From assembly GCA_917880885.1 (NCBI GenBank), contig OU862927.1:18927450-18991449 (forward strand): a stretch of 64,000 bases of DNA, in the 5' to 3' direction. Below, piece after piece: positions 35,320 to 46,547 of the stretch. The DNA comes from Limnephilus marmoratus (lineage: Eukaryota; Arthropoda; Insecta; Trichoptera; Limnephilidae). The position numbers and the translations under genes were made by a program. The notes beneath the pieces were generated by a model. It was not told where the DNA came from and ran no database searches. It saw only the letters and a program-made list of their open reading frames with translations. Every line of letters begins with the position of its first letter. The first letter of the stretch is position 1.

Positions 35320-36000
35320 AACTTTCCGTACATCTTTTCATCGGATGAAACTCATTAAACAATTTCAATTTTCGAAATTTTTTCTTGAACATACAAAAGC
35401 TTGACCCTGCATGTGGTCAATTTACTTTTAAATAGTTATAGACCGTACTTCTAGATGTTTTCTGTTCAGTGATGTACATTTTTATTGCCAATTGTTTTAA
35501 CCATGGTATTATTGCAATCACTTTTCACTCAACGATTTGATAAACATTTTTAGGAAGCAAGCTGCTCATTCAAAATTTAATTCAAATACCTGCTTTAGAT
35601 AACTGTTCACTTATTGATAAAATAAAGTGCTTTTGATACAATGGGATAAGAATACGCCATCAGCAGTGTGTTTATCGTTCGCATCTGCCGTCTGCACTCA
35701 AAAGTTTAAATTGTTCTGTATTCAAATTAGAGTGCTTTCAAACTAAAGTTCTCATTGAACCGAATCTTAAAGCAGATAAAGTTTGAGCCCAAAAGGAAAC
35801 AAGATTGTAATATTTTCAGCAATTATTGACTGCAAAAGGTTCAACACACTGTTTTTTCGTTTGTTATCAAAGTGGTCGCGTTAAAGTGGGCGCACATTTT
35901 ATTGTTATTGTTGTTGGTGTACGCTAAATACGGTAAATACGGCATATCATCATTACATAGTATAAAACGAAATCGCTCAAAATGTATGTGCGCGTTAATC
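35320..36000. other. Intronic sequence, no feature recognised
   Basis: No frame, array or repeat that I can support. Confidence 0.4.
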
Positions 36001-36591
36001 TTTTAAACTACGCAACGGATTTTCAAACGGTTTTCACCAATAGATAGAGTAATTGAAGAGGAATGTTTATATGTATAATACATGCAAATTATATTAGAGA
36101 AAAGCTGAGAAATTCAAAGAAAACATATTTTTGTGCGATTTAAAACGGCTGGCGGCCGTACTATAGTCACTTTTGAAATTCGTTCAACGGAAGAAATTGG
36201 AAAATAGATGTCCTAGAGTAAGTAGGTATTTGATTTTCCCTTTTCAAATATCCAGTGTTGCATTGCAAGCATTGTATAATTAGTGGCGATCGCTCGAATT
36301 GCATTATTACATGGTATAAAATGAAGTCGCTCAAAATATATTTGTGCATAGATCTTTTAAACTACGAAACAGATTTTCATGCGGTTTTCACCAATAGATA
36401 GAGTGATTCAAGGGAAAGGTTTATATGTATAATACATGCTTATTATAGCATAGAAAAGCCGAGAAATTCAAATATTCAATTCAGGCAGCGGGCAGCTGGC
36501 AAGCGGGTGGTGTGGATTTCATAAAGGTTGGGTAATGGCGTTGTGTTTCGTTAGCCACAGCAACGTGTGTCCGGGTCTGCTAGTAATAATA
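36000..36591 (-). repeat. Interspersed repeat ending CCGGGTCTGCTAGTAAT
   Basis: Reads on the - strand from ACTAGCAGACCCGGACACAC and includes TTGCTGTGGCTAA. The copy at 51388-52015 starts ACTAGCTGACCCGGCCACGC. Internally there are two diverged copies of a segment with CACCAATAGATAGAGT (near 36037 and 36389), so it is partly duplicated. Class uncertain. Confidence 0.6.
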
Positions 36592-36879
36592 TAAATCTCA
36601 ATTTAAAGGAACGACATTGCACGGGGTATACTTATTTTTACTCTGCGTTGCCTATTACATCCCTAAGGTTGGGCCCATGGCCCATACGGCGTTGTACCTA
36701 CTGCACGTTTTTTTAGAGTATAAATCTTATCGAATTAACAGTGGCGACATTGCATGTAAAATCATTCACACGTCGTTTGTACTGCAAAAAAAACGTACAC
36801 AACTAAAATTTTTTATCGAATACTTACCGGACTTGTCAAGCAAAACGATTGAACTTTGACGTTTGCGGTGGCGCATAGT

Positions 36880-37124
36880 GATTGCACCGTCTCTTTAACA
36901 CGGGCGGGCGGTGCGATGCCACACGTTTTTTTTGTATCGTTAGTGGAGCTGGCGACACGGTATCGCGCCGAAGTAAATAAGGACACACTTCGCCACTAAA
37001 AATTACACATCTAACGGATCTGCTGGATCTGCCCTGATGATGGACACTGCAATGATGTCCGAAACGTTGCCTAAAGAAGGAGGTAGCGCAACACGGCATA
37101 ACACCCCCAAAACAAATAGCGAAA
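36880..37124 (+). mobile_element. Penelope-like element 3' fragment
   Basis: Shares AGTGGAGCTGGC, CCGAAACGTTG, GGAGGTAGCGCAACACGGCA and TAACACCCC with the 3' region of the Penelope-like element at 43309-43763. Contains the hammerhead-like motif at 37031-37072. No coding part. The left edge is approximate. Confidence 0.7.
37031..37073 (+). ncRNA. Hammerhead-ribozyme-like motif 1 (Penelope-like 3' region)
   Basis: GCC, then an intact CTGATGA core at 37034-37040, one extra T, stem II GGACA/TGTCC, then GAA and a palindromic ACGT with T at the expected cleavage position. Stem I is damaged: GCC faces GCC instead of GGC. Penelope-like elements are known to encode type I hammerheads. The self-complementary ACGT would suit a dimeric fold. 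Activity is doubtful for this copy. Confidence 0.5.
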
Positions 37125-37221
37125 ATGCTTTTGGCCGTGAAAATCTTAAAACGTATCTAAAACGTAACAACTTTTCAAACGGTTTGTACGAACTGATTCT
37201 TGATTTATTGGACTAACCGTT

Positions 37222-37545
37222 GGCGTTATGGGGGTATTTTTAAGGAGAGAAATATCTGGTAAGGAAAAAGGTATGAGGGATGGGTGGAAATCTGGACAGT
37301 GTGTCCAGGACTGACGCACCAATCCACCCTCTCAACTGCGGTGCAATGGGATGGGTCGAGATAGTCCGGCTGGAGAGGTCAAAAGGTCTCCCTCGATCAG
37401 TCTCTCCCATTCCGGCCCTCCACGCAGAAGGTGGTCAAACGCATCTGCCCCCAAGATTCAAACAAACCTCACCAAAGTCATCAAACATAGCAAACCACTT
37501 GGGGTGACCTACAGCAGGGGTGTTGGTTATCCAATAAAGGTAGTT
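37222..37545 (-). mobile_element. SINE-like family H, copy 3
   Basis: The - strand includes TTGGATAACCAACACCCCTG, GGTCACCCCAAGTGGTTTGC and the body down to about 37222; the 3' hairpin and A-tail are missing. It ends directly against the LINE fragment at 37563. Confidence 0.7.
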
Positions 37546-37562
37546 GAAAACTGTAATCACTA

Positions 37563-37922
37563 TCTCTCTCTCTGGTTTCAATCCTGGGATTGGTTTGCAG
37601 CAATTTCATCTATTCGTTTCTTCCACTCTTCCCTGTCTTGTGCGGCTCTTTTGAAGTCTGCATATGATAAGCAGCGCACGTCCACCAGCAGGTCCTCCAG
37701 GTACTCTCGGCGTGGGCGTCCCCTAGCGTTTGTCCCCTCAGTCATACCCTCCATTATGGCATGCAAGAGGCCTTCTTGTCTTATTGCATGGCCGATCCAT
37801 CTTGCGCGCCTTTCGGACAAGGTCCTGAGCAGGTGCCTTCCTCCTTCGATTCTTTGGAGAACCTCCTCATTTGTGATGTGGTCTCTCCAGGAAATTCCTA
37901 GTAGTCTTCTATAGGACCACAT
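37563..37922 (-). mobile_element. 5'-truncated non-LTR retrotransposon (copy of 12317-12659)
   Basis: The - strand starts MWSYRRLLGISWRDHITNEE and ends DEIAANQSQD, followed by a (GA)n tail. 114 open codons with no stop, nearly identical to the + copy at 12.3 kb but extending further 5'. Sequence to about 37996 and a partial duplicate at 38089-38155 (GATAGGCACCATGTTTCGCA) continue the same LINE upstream. Confidence 0.85.
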
Positions 37923-38142
37923 CTCAAAAGCCTCTAGTTTCCGTCTTTCTTTCTAGTTTATCTCTTTCGGATAGGCACCATGTTTCGCAGCCGTACATTA
38001 AGATACTCCTATTAGCTGAACTTCACTAACGGTATTACTTGAGGCAAGGAATAGATTTCAATTAGAAACCATACATCGTCAGTTGCTCAAAAGCCTCTAG
38101 TATCCGTATATCTCTTTCGGATAGGCACCATGTTTCGCAGCC

Positions 38143-38653
38143 GTACATCAAGATACTATCACATCATCACTATCTACAAATCGATTATTGCTCCACATTT
38201 TAACTATTGCTCAACTATCCTATTCCTATGTAACGAACGAGAACCAAATAAGTTTCAAATTCTCCAAAACAGGGCAATGAGAATAATACTACAGCGAAAT
38301 AGATTTTCAAAAGTAAACAAAATGTTGAACTGAATTGTCTAACCATGAAACAGATGCTGACCTTGAATACGATGATATTTATACATAAAATAATTAACAA
38401 CAATTTACCAAAATACTTTTCAAATAAAATTATATTCAACAAGGACATTCACAGAAATAACACAAGGACGTGCAAAGAAATCAGGCTTCAAAAAAAGGAC
38501 AAGGATACGCAAAACAGTTTACTGTACAAAGGGATGAAGTTATATAACAAGCTACCAGAAACTTTAAAGTCCACAACAATTGGAAAGTTCAAGACGTATT
38601 GTAAGAGCTACATAAAACTAAAATTTAGTTGCAATATGAAATATTATAATTAA
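38143..38653 (+). pseudogene. Jockey-like LINE ORF2 C-terminal fragment
   Basis: Two abutting frames: IYKSIIAPHFNYCSTILFLC then FQILQNRAMRIILQRNR, a stop/frameshift near 38335, and MKLYNKLPETLKSTTIGKFK near the end. This is the region after the RT domain in Jockey/CR1-like LINEs. Dead. Confidence 0.8.
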
Positions 38654-38699
38654 TTAGAAATTTGTAAACTTAAATGAACAAATTACTAAAATTAAATGA

Positions 38700-39390
38700 A
38701 TAATAAATAAATAAAATACGCGCTTTCCAAATAGGAAAAAAAAAAGATTTATGTAAATCACAAATTTTACTCACGCTAGAAAGTTAAGTGATCATTTATA
38801 AAAATATTAAAGTACCACTTTCAGTTGCTGTATTTATAAAAGTCAAATGTCTTGGAGTCCATCGTTTAACATCAGTTGGGTAAGTCGTGGTCACAAGGGA
38901 GATGTCTCATTCAAATTGTACAATATGTGTACCTATGTACATGCTGTATTCCCAACGCAAACCGCCAGCAAAGGTAGCAAGCACTACCGTATGTATTAAA
39001 TGCCTTTAGCTACTTACTGTATTTGGTATTCCCTAGCGATTCACACTGGGGCGGATTAGACTAGTAGGCATTTAAGACGTTAAAATCTTGATAATTATTA
39101 TGTTGGCAGTCGCGAAATATTTGGATTTCGACAAAAAATATTTAAACCATTAACAGCGGAAATAAAACAGCGGAGCAAATAAACATACAAATAAATTTGT
39201 AATGGTGAATAGAAATACGAACCTTAATATGCAAAGGCAGTCTTTACCTTTTGACACTAAACGAGAGTTAATTAGTTTATGATGTCTTCAGTCATATTTC
39301 AATCTCTTACGTTTCTCAAAGATCGAACGGAATAAATCTGGATCGCGTATACAACTTCTTTCAATTCTAAGAGTTTTGTTAGTTCAATCC
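38700..39390. other. Intronic sequence, no feature recognised
   Basis: No supported feature. Confidence 0.35.
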
Positions 39391-39392
39391 GT

Positions 39393-39860
39393 TATTTACT
39401 GGGTTGGTGAGAAGTAATTTAGAGTATAATTAAACAATCTGGGCTCCGTTATATAAGACTCACCAACAAAAATTGAGAGAGTACTGCATAAGTTTCTAAG
39501 ATTTATTAATTTTAAACTTGGAATACCAATCGAAGAACTTAATTATATATGTCTAATTGAGTTGCTAAACCTAAGCGATTTAACATCAAGGCGCGCACAG
39601 TGAGTGATTTAGTTTGTCTTTTCAATATTTCAAATGGCAGACTGGACGCTGTTGATTTAACAATTAAAAAAAAAATGCGAATACCTACACGCGACATCTG
39701 GCTAAATGTACTATAGGTATTTTGTTATTAAGTCCGCTAACGATTATTTCGCAAACTCTTCTATCGAAAAGCTTCATATACTAGGAAATAAATATAACCC
39801 AATCGATGTTTATCGTCACCAATCGGTGTCTAAACTTAAAGTCAGCATATTAGAACATTT
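39393..39860 (+). pseudogene. Jockey-like LINE C-terminal fragment (decayed)
   Basis: Scattered matches to the same tail as the - strand element next door: VRVLHKFLRFINFKLG-like text around 39475-39530, then LHILGNKYNPIDVYRHQS at about 39770-39830. Several stops and frameshifts. Confidence 0.6.
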
Positions 39861-39861
39861 T

Positions 39862-41040
39862 ATTTTATTTTTATTTATTTATTTAAACGCCCATAGGGCT
39901 TTTACATAGAATGCATAACATTTTTTTTAATTACAGTGAAACGAATGGGTTTACAAAATACAAGTAACATAATATATGTTAAAAACAAAATATAGGTTAC
40001 ATAAAATATAAGCGATAAAAAAAAAAATAATTTTAGGTTACATAAAATACAAGCGTTAACAAAATACAGGTAACATAAAATATAAGAAACAAAATATTAC
40101 ATATAGGAGTTGACACAAAGTAGGTAATGTTTAAAATTGTTGTTCACATTAGTTTATGGGATAGGTAGAAATAAATAGATGGCACATATTATGGCGTTTG
40201 AAGTTTGCTAAGTTCAAATTATTCTCAAATACATCCAGATTGTTTAAGTATTTGTTACCAAGACTATGCAAACGTTGTATGGGAGAATGTAAATCATAGT
40301 TCGAATGAGATGTACGTATATAAAATGTCAATGTTTGTCTAGTTGTTCGTGTAGGTACATGTAGATTAATTAATTGCAGGAGTTCACAACTGTCGAATTT
40401 AGACTTTAATAATTTTAATAAAAAGGTTAGGTCGTTTATTTTTCGTCTGTTTTCTAATGTTGGAATATTTAAAGTATTCATTAACGACGGGTAATTTATG
40501 TGCTCTAAAGGGATGTTAAGTTTAAAATTTACAAAACGTAGAAATTTTCTATGAATTCTTTCAATAGTATGAATATGAATTTTGTAGAAGGGCGACCAGA
40601 CTATGAAGTTATATTCTATTAGGCTTCTAACAAGGGATGTGTAGAGTAGTTTAATGATTTGTAACGATTCAAAGTTTGTAATTGTTCTTAATACAAATCC
40701 TAATGTTTTCATACCCTTATTTGCAGTTTGTTGAATGTGAACCGTGAAGTCTACTTTCTCATCCATTATTATGCCAAGATCCCGCATTTCCGATACTCTT
40801 TCTAATTTTTTTTATTTATTGAATAGTCGAAAAACAGTGATGTTTTTTTTCTGGAAAAGGTCAAAGTTTTGCATTTTTCTACATTTAAATATAGATTGTT
40901 TTGTGAGCACCAAACTTTTAGCATGTCTATATTGGATTGAAGAATTTCACAGTGATTAAGGATAGTTATCTCTTTATATAATTTAATGTCATCAGCGAAA
41001 ATTAATACTTTGACGTCTTTAAAGCAGTTGACTTAGTAAA
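39862..41040 (-). mobile_element. Jockey-like LINE, 5'-truncated
   Basis: The - strand carries RT motif C as LIFADDIKLYKEI near 41000, then LYLNVEKCKTLTF, a frameshift near 40810, and a 212-codon open segment (40149-40787) starting MRDLGIIMDEKVDF and ending FISTYPIN. A 3' UTR rich in TATTTTATGTAACCT repeats and an (AAAT)n tail at about 39865-39890 follow. The 5' end (endonuclease, RT fingers) is absent. Confidence 0.85.
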
Positions 41041-41194
41041 GCTAAAAATATAATGCATGTGCACCTTTATCGAAATATTAATTAAGCTATGATCCGCAAA
41101 CACCCACTATACATGCATAATCAAACTTGCTAATTATAAAATAATGAACAAAAATCTAACTATATCACATTAATTCACCTAATTTTTATTTCTA

Positions 41195-41364
41195 TTTTTA
41201 TTTAACTTATATTCTATATTACCTACTTTGTATTAACTCTTATATTTTATGTAACCAATATTTTGTTTCTTATGTTTTATGTAAATTCCTGTATTTTGTC
41301 AAAAACATGTACTGCACTATATGTAAAAACATTATGGACGTATAAATAAATAAATAAATAAGAC
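41195..41364 (+). mobile_element. 3' tail of the same Jockey-like LINE, + orientation
   Basis: ATTACCTACTTTGTATTAAC and TTTTGTTTCTTATGTTTTAT match the 3' UTR of the - strand copy, and it ends (AAAT)n at 41346-41364. It faces the other copy head-on, so the two form a large inverted pair. Confidence 0.75.
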
Positions 41365-41759
41365 ATAAATAAATAATTTTGCACAACGAATGACTTTATT
41401 AAAAAATATGTGTATTTTGACATTTAACCGAAACTTAACTGATACAATGAGGCCGCGCAAAATTTTATCAATCGTCGGTCGGAATAGCTGTTACCAATCG
41501 TTGACCGTGCTCGCAAATATTGATAACTGACCATAGATGACGGATTCAGTCCATTCCGTATTGATGTAAGGTTTTATCGATCATGTTATATAGATTTCCT
41601 AGTTAGCACATAATATTATGCATTGATCACGCTTGTATTCCTATCCATAGATATTATAAGCAGATAAGTATATATTACACTATTAGAAGTACCAATTTTC
41701 AGGGTTTTACATTTAGCAAAAACTAATTATAAAAACTAACAATTAAACGTGGCTACAAA

Positions 41760-43033
41760 TCACACAATGACATCAGAAAATCGGAATCACGGGAATAGAA
41801 CTCAAATTAATTGAAAGTTATATGGGAAATCGCAAACAGTATACCTCCATAGAAAACACATGTAGTGACAAGGAACAAGTATCCTATGGAGTACCCCAAG
41901 GCAGCGTACTTGGTCCAATCCTATTCCTTATATATATTAATGACCTGTGTCACCTCCAACTAGACGGGGAAATTATAAGTTTTGCTGATGACACTGTGTT
42001 ACTCTTTAAGGCCAAAGACTGGAAAACATTAACCCCAAAAGCAGAACTTGGCTTAAATATTACTAAAAAATGGCTCGACGCTAACTTATTAACTTTAAAT
42101 ATAGATAAAACTAAATTCATAACTCTCAGCATAAATTCGAGAGGCCAACCCTCCAATAACATCCACCTTAATATACATTCCTGTCAATCAACCGTTGATA
42201 TATCAACACAAACCCCCATGCGATTGTCCCCCAATTACACAAACGGAAAATATTAAATATCTTGGTATATACTTCGACCGTTATATAAAATGGGATAAAC
42301 ATATATATTCGGTAATAGGAAAACTGAACAAGTTGATTTACTTTTTTAAAAACTTGAGAAATATTTTAAACATATGTGATATAACAAAATATATACCTCG
42401 CACTTGCACAATCCATAATGGAATACGGCATTATTGCCTGGGGCTGTGCCAGTAAAACATACATTAATACAGTGTTTAAAGCTCAGAAAAACCTAATAAA
42501 AGTAATACTTAAGTTACCAATACTAACACCCACTTCAATCATATTCGAAAAATTCCCAGTGCTGAAAATTCAAAAATTATATTCAAAACAAATACTTACT
42601 TTCCTTTACAAGAACTTATCCACATTTAACACTTTACAAAATTCTCGCAATACTAGAACAAGACATGCTCACCAACTACAAATACCAAAAACAAACATAT
42701 CCTTTGGACAAAAACACTACAGATAATCAGGCTATAAAACTATACAATTCTCTTCCTACACAATATAAAACAACTAATATTTTATTGAATACAAAAAAAA
42801 CATAAGAAACTGGCTACAATCTTTTTAACTTTTAATGTATAATTTTTGTCGAATTGAATTGTTTCTCTTTTTGTATTAGCAATTAACACTCTTTTGTTTT
42901 ACTATTCACAATTTATAATTCATAATTTACAACTGAAAAATGTCCTCTACAACATAGGTGAACCCCTAGTGTGGAGGACAATATATTATACCTTTGTAAT
43001 GTAAATGTACTAAAAATAAATAAATAAATAAAA
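41760..43033 (+). mobile_element. Jockey-like LINE with RT motifs, 5'-truncated, frameshifted
   Basis: RT motif B PQGSVLGPILFLIYINDL and motif C ISFADDTVLLFKAKDW are in one frame (41822-42180). Then NIKYLGIYFDRYIKWDKHI in another, and MEYGIIAWGCASKTYINTVF from 42418 in a third. The 3' UTR contains ACAACTGAAAAATGTCCTC and ends in an (AAAT)n tail at 43013-43033. At least three frame breaks make it inactive. Confidence 0.88.
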
Positions 43034-43119
43034 TAAGTTAAGAACAAAGCTCCCGAAGAACGTAAAAGAAACACATACACGTACATACAAAACATATAAG
43101 TAGACATAATATAATAACA

Positions 43120-43199
43120 ATGGGATCTGGAACCGTGATGTCTTCATTTGGATCGTTGTCTTTCTTGCAAAATTATTTTCAGCGTTTATCAGAATATGA
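43120..43199 (+). pseudogene. Short unidentified ORF interrupted by a TIR element (left part)
   Basis: An ATG at 43120 opens a frame beginning MGSGTVMSSFGSLSFLQNYF that reaches the 9-bp repeat AGAATATGA at 43191-43199. The frame resumes after the matching repeat at 44246 and stops at about 44328. I do not recognise the product; it could be a fragment of another mobile element. Low confidence that it is a real gene. Confidence 0.3.
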
Positions 43200-43308
43200 C
43201 AACGAGGGCCGTCTGTTTCAACGATTACTAGGATAAAAGCAAGAGTGAAAGAAATTGCTACGTTTAAATATCACAAAAATGCGTTTTTCAATCAATTTAA
43301 CCGCCTGT

Positions 43309-43584
43309 ATATCGGAACACTTTCGAGCGTGTAAACTTGGCCACCCTGACAAATCGGCAATCGCCGAACATTTAATTGAAACCGGCCATTACTTTGGATT
43401 TGTTCCTGAAGTCCTGGGAAGACCCAAAAATTATAGAGCACCCCTAATTACAGAGGCAACTGAAATTCATAAAAATCATATTAACGTTAATAGAGACGAC
43501 GGAGCTAAGCTCAATAGTTCTTGGTATCCGGTAATTGACGGCTACACCAAAGCAAAATGCAGAAAACCATCTTGTATACTGTAA
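43309..43584 (+). pseudogene. Penelope-like C-terminal GIY-YIG-associated region
   Basis: Reads GHPDKSAIAEHLIETGH, then ITEATEIHKNHINVNRDDGA and LNSSWYPVI. The KSA-x-AEH-x5-GH and E-x-x-EI-x-K-x6-NRD-x-G patterns are those of the C-terminal endonuclease region in Penelope-like elements; the GIY-YIG residues themselves lie upstream and are not here. The ~90 codons are open up to a TAA at 43582-43584. The apparent upstream Met is host sequence. Confidence 0.8.
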
Positions 43585-43671
43585 TGCTAGCTTGCAGGGG
43601 AGTGGAGCTGGCAACACAGTATTGCTTCGAAGTACTTAAGCACACATTTCATCACTAACATTTACACATCT

Positions 43672-43712
43672 GCCCTGTTGAAGGACACTGTAACGCTGTC
43701 CGAAACGTTGGC
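43672..43712 (+). ncRNA. Hammerhead-ribozyme-like motif 2 (Penelope-like 3' region)
   Basis: GCC, then CTGTTGA (core A changed to T), one extra A, stem II GGACA with GCTGTCC, GAA, palindromic ACGT, T, then GGC closing stem I. Homologous to motif 1: here stem I is intact but the catalytic core carries a substitution at a strictly required position, so it should be inactive. Confidence 0.5.
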
Positions 43713-44609
43713 TAAAGGAGGAGGTAGCGCAACACGGCATAACACCCCAAAAACAATAACAAAAATTTAACCGCCTGTTTTACGTCATTTCAAACTTTTG
43801 CTTTTACTTTCCGAAAACCTATAGATACACTGTAGGAGTTACTCGGCCAGTTTGACATATTAGTTATTTAAAGTATCAAGGATGTTGAATAGGACCATCC
43901 GTTTAAGGTTTATAGAAAATGCAAGGTAAGCTCATCGAGGGGGCAGAACGGTGATTGACTAAAAATTCGTGACGTAGCTTGAAATTCATATTCCACTGGG
44001 AGATTTAAATTAATTGCAATACAAATGGCAGTGTTTTACTTCAAGCTACATAACGCGTTCGAAATTTAAAAGCGGCCCAACGAGTTTTTTTTCGAAAAAG
44101 GCCCGTATAAGCTAACCCTTGTTAAATGCGGTATCTTTGAACCTTGAACGGATGGTCATATTCAATATCCTTGTTACTTTAACAGACGGTTAAAATTTAA
44201 ATTTAGTTCAAGATTTAGCTGTCCGTTGAAACAGACGGCCCTTAGAGAATATGAAATGAATATAAGAAATGCCGGAATCAAAATTATGGATGAAATAGTA
44301 AACGCTAGTAACAAGGGTAAAAAATAAAAACGTTGAGATTTAGTGAGCAGGTATGAGAGTTGGCAAATTGGGCAGAGAATTTGGTCTGCCACTGGCAGGA
44401 AGAAGTGTGAATAAATTATTCAACAGGAAGCTAGTTCCGCTGCGGCGGTCATCAATTCCACAAGATGGCGCACCGTCCGAAAGCGGGAAGGCGGAAGCCG
44501 GAACTTAGCGGAAAATTTTTAAAAGAGGATCAAAACGGCATTATTATTTTGAAACTCCGTTAACAAACGGAACAAACTTAATAAAAGTTGAATAATTTAC
44601 TGAAGTTTA

Positions 44610-45235
44610 ATCCTAATATGTAAAACAAAGTCGGGTTAGTTACATCATTTATAACTCAAGAACGACTGGACCGATTTTTATGATCCTTGATTTGTTAATT
44701 TGTCTTCACCCCGAATAGCAGAATAGCTATTAAAACATTGGAAAAATTTACGAAAAAAAAGTTATGACGAAAATTCTTTCCCTCATACATTTTGGAAGGA
44801 ACGAATTCTCATCTTTTGAAAGAGCTGCAGGAATATTGTGATAAGTACAATATTGTGTAGTGAGTGAATTCGAAAATTCAAAAACGTCAAACGTCAATGC
44901 GCTGATTGTTTTGCTTTTACTAAATGTCAACGGTCGAAAATGGGACAAACGGTGAACGTATGTCTGCACCCCTCCACAGGAAAAATACAATAATTTTAAT
45001 AAATCTCACTCACATGTATAAAGAAAATGAAACGCAATTCCCATAAGTAAGTGGAAAAGTAAGAAAATCACAAATAATATAAATTCGTACGCAACGCCAT
45101 CTCTGATACTGACAAAAACAAAACACGGACAGTTGCGCATAGATAATTGCTTAATTGTGAAATTTTGAACTTAATAAAAAAACTGAATTTAATTTATCTG
45201 AGGCGGTACGAAGTTCGCCGGGCCAGCTAGTAAAA
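44610..45235 (+). repeat. Interspersed repeat family R, copy 3
   Basis: Contains ACTCAAGAACGACTGGACCG, GAAAGAGCTGCAGGAATATT, TGAACGTATGTCTGCACCCC, and a terminal TTCGCCGGGCCAGCTAGTAA. Matches 25610-26030 (reverse) and 34340-35230. The CTAG-containing terminus resembles the ACTAGCTGACCCGGC end of the other dispersed repeats. Confidence 0.6.
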
Positions 45236-45239
45236 ATAT

Positions 45240-45615
45240 AAGGCAATTTAAGCAGGTCCCCGGTATGCGTTGCCACTTAATGAAATAAATTGATTCTCCC
45301 TGCATGTCCTTTCCTGTGCGTCCCTGTTCCCTTCCACCTTCCCTGCCTTCCCCCTTCCTCGTCTCTTCCCTCTCCACGAACCCCACCTTCCCCGGTCCCA
45401 TTCCCCCTGCCTTTCCTCCCTGCCGCTAAAATATATGAAATACACATATTTTCATTTGTACAAATTTCGTAACGCCAGAGCTTACCATTATATGTAGCCT
45501 ATATGTTATTCTGATGTATGAGCTATATTATTGAAAAGTTTCATTAAAATCCTTTCAGTAGTTTTTGCGTGAAGGAGTAACAAACACACAAACATTCGCG
45601 TTTATAATATTAGTA
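45240..45615 (-). repeat. C/T-rich block and repeat with TGAAGGAGTAACAAAC
   Basis: 45290-45430 is almost entirely C and T. After it comes the reverse of the repeat at 31496-31690. No coding evidence; short frames here are low-complexity. Confidence 0.5.
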
Positions 45616-45921
45616 CGATAATACCCCCTCCCCCCATGTAATGCATCTCAACATACCCATTAACATCCATATTTATATTTATTATATTATTTATCAGATT
45701 TCTTTTCCTAATTTGCAATATATTTACATATTCCCTAATTACATACATATCATCCTTATACTCCTATAATATCATAAGCTTACCCTTTATTGTGTTTTTC
45801 TATATTCTTATCATGCATGTTTAAGTATTTAGCTTCTCTTAACAATTTTTTCTAAGTTTTTCTTGTCAAACTACAAAAAAAAAACAAAAAATTTTATCAG
45901 CGAAAACAATACAAGGCGGAA

Positions 45922-46081
45922 ACACACTTGTGTGGTGTGGTGTGTCGTGGCGCGCCAGAAGCACATCGGTTTCATACATTTATTATGGTTATAGACATAT
46001 TTGTAGGTTGTGACGTGTCGACAAGCGACGACGATGATTGGTTAATTTGTAGTCACGACACACCACACCACACAAGTGTGT
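45922..46081. mobile_element. 160-bp MITE-like element with 28-bp perfect arms
   Basis: Left arm ACACACTTGTGTGGTGTGGT..., right arm its exact complement ending CACACAAGTGTGT. The interior is ~100 bp. No clear target duplication. Young, given the perfect arms. Confidence 0.75.
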
Positions 46082-46264
46082 AAAGAGCTGTTGTTTTATT
46101 TTAGCATTCTTTTTTATGTGTCTTTGTAAAGCTGTTTGTTTTCCAAACAAAGATATTATTATTATTATTATTTATATTCTTTCCCGAAAAACATCCACCC
46201 GCTAGGCAGAACAATATTTTGCAAAATAAATTAGAAAATATTCTTAGTATTGCCCCGAAGAGAG

Positions 46265-46410
46265 GTCACACAGGAGGCCCTGAGGAAAATAATTTCCCTC
46301 AGGGCCTATGTCAACTTATGGGATGCTGTGTGGACAGTCTTTTTAAGGAAGAGAAGGATAGGAAGTTCTGGGAAGGAAAAACGTATTGAGGTGGGTAGGA
46401 ATCTGGGGTT
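46265..46410 (-). mobile_element. SINE-like family H, copy 4 (3' part)
   Basis: + strand reads CACACAGGAGGCCCTGAGGA, hairpin, then GGGATGCTGTGTGGACAGTC and GGAAGTTCTGGGAAGGAA. The element is on the - strand. The 5' half is missing. Confidence 0.75.
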
Positions 46411-46547
46411 AGCCAATTATTTTCTTATTTTATTTTATTATTATCTTTATTTCATGTACAATCATATTCACCTGCTTTTTTTTCTCTTTAAAATATGTTG
46501 CGTATGTATTATAATCCTTATATAATGTACGAGATTATTGTACACTT

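Larger units (their letters stand above)
43309..43763 (+). mobile_element. Penelope-like element, 5'-truncated, with 15-bp target duplication
   Basis: Flanked by AATTTAACCGCCTGT at 43294-43308 and 43764-43778. Contains the end of the ORF and the 3' sequence with a hammerhead-like motif. The 5'-truncation and the target duplication fit Penelope-like retrotransposition. Confidence 0.85.
43200..44245. mobile_element. TIR element with 9-bp flanking repeat, host of a Penelope insertion
   Basis: Ends GGGCCGTCTGTTTCAACG and its complement, and an internal second inverted pair around GGACCATCCGTTTAAGG / TGAACGGATGGTC. The element is flanked by AGAATATGA at 43191-43199 and 44246-44254. The Penelope-like fragment at 43309-43763 is nested inside. 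A 9-bp duplication fits Mutator-like or similar families, but no transposase is present. Confidence 0.65.

Noticed and set aside
36836..37099. 87-codon - strand frame
   Set aside because: Antisense to Penelope-like 3' sequence and the hammerhead-like motif; no protein signature.
40744..40959. + strand frame opposite the 40 kb LINE
   Set aside because: Shadow of the - strand reverse transcriptase.
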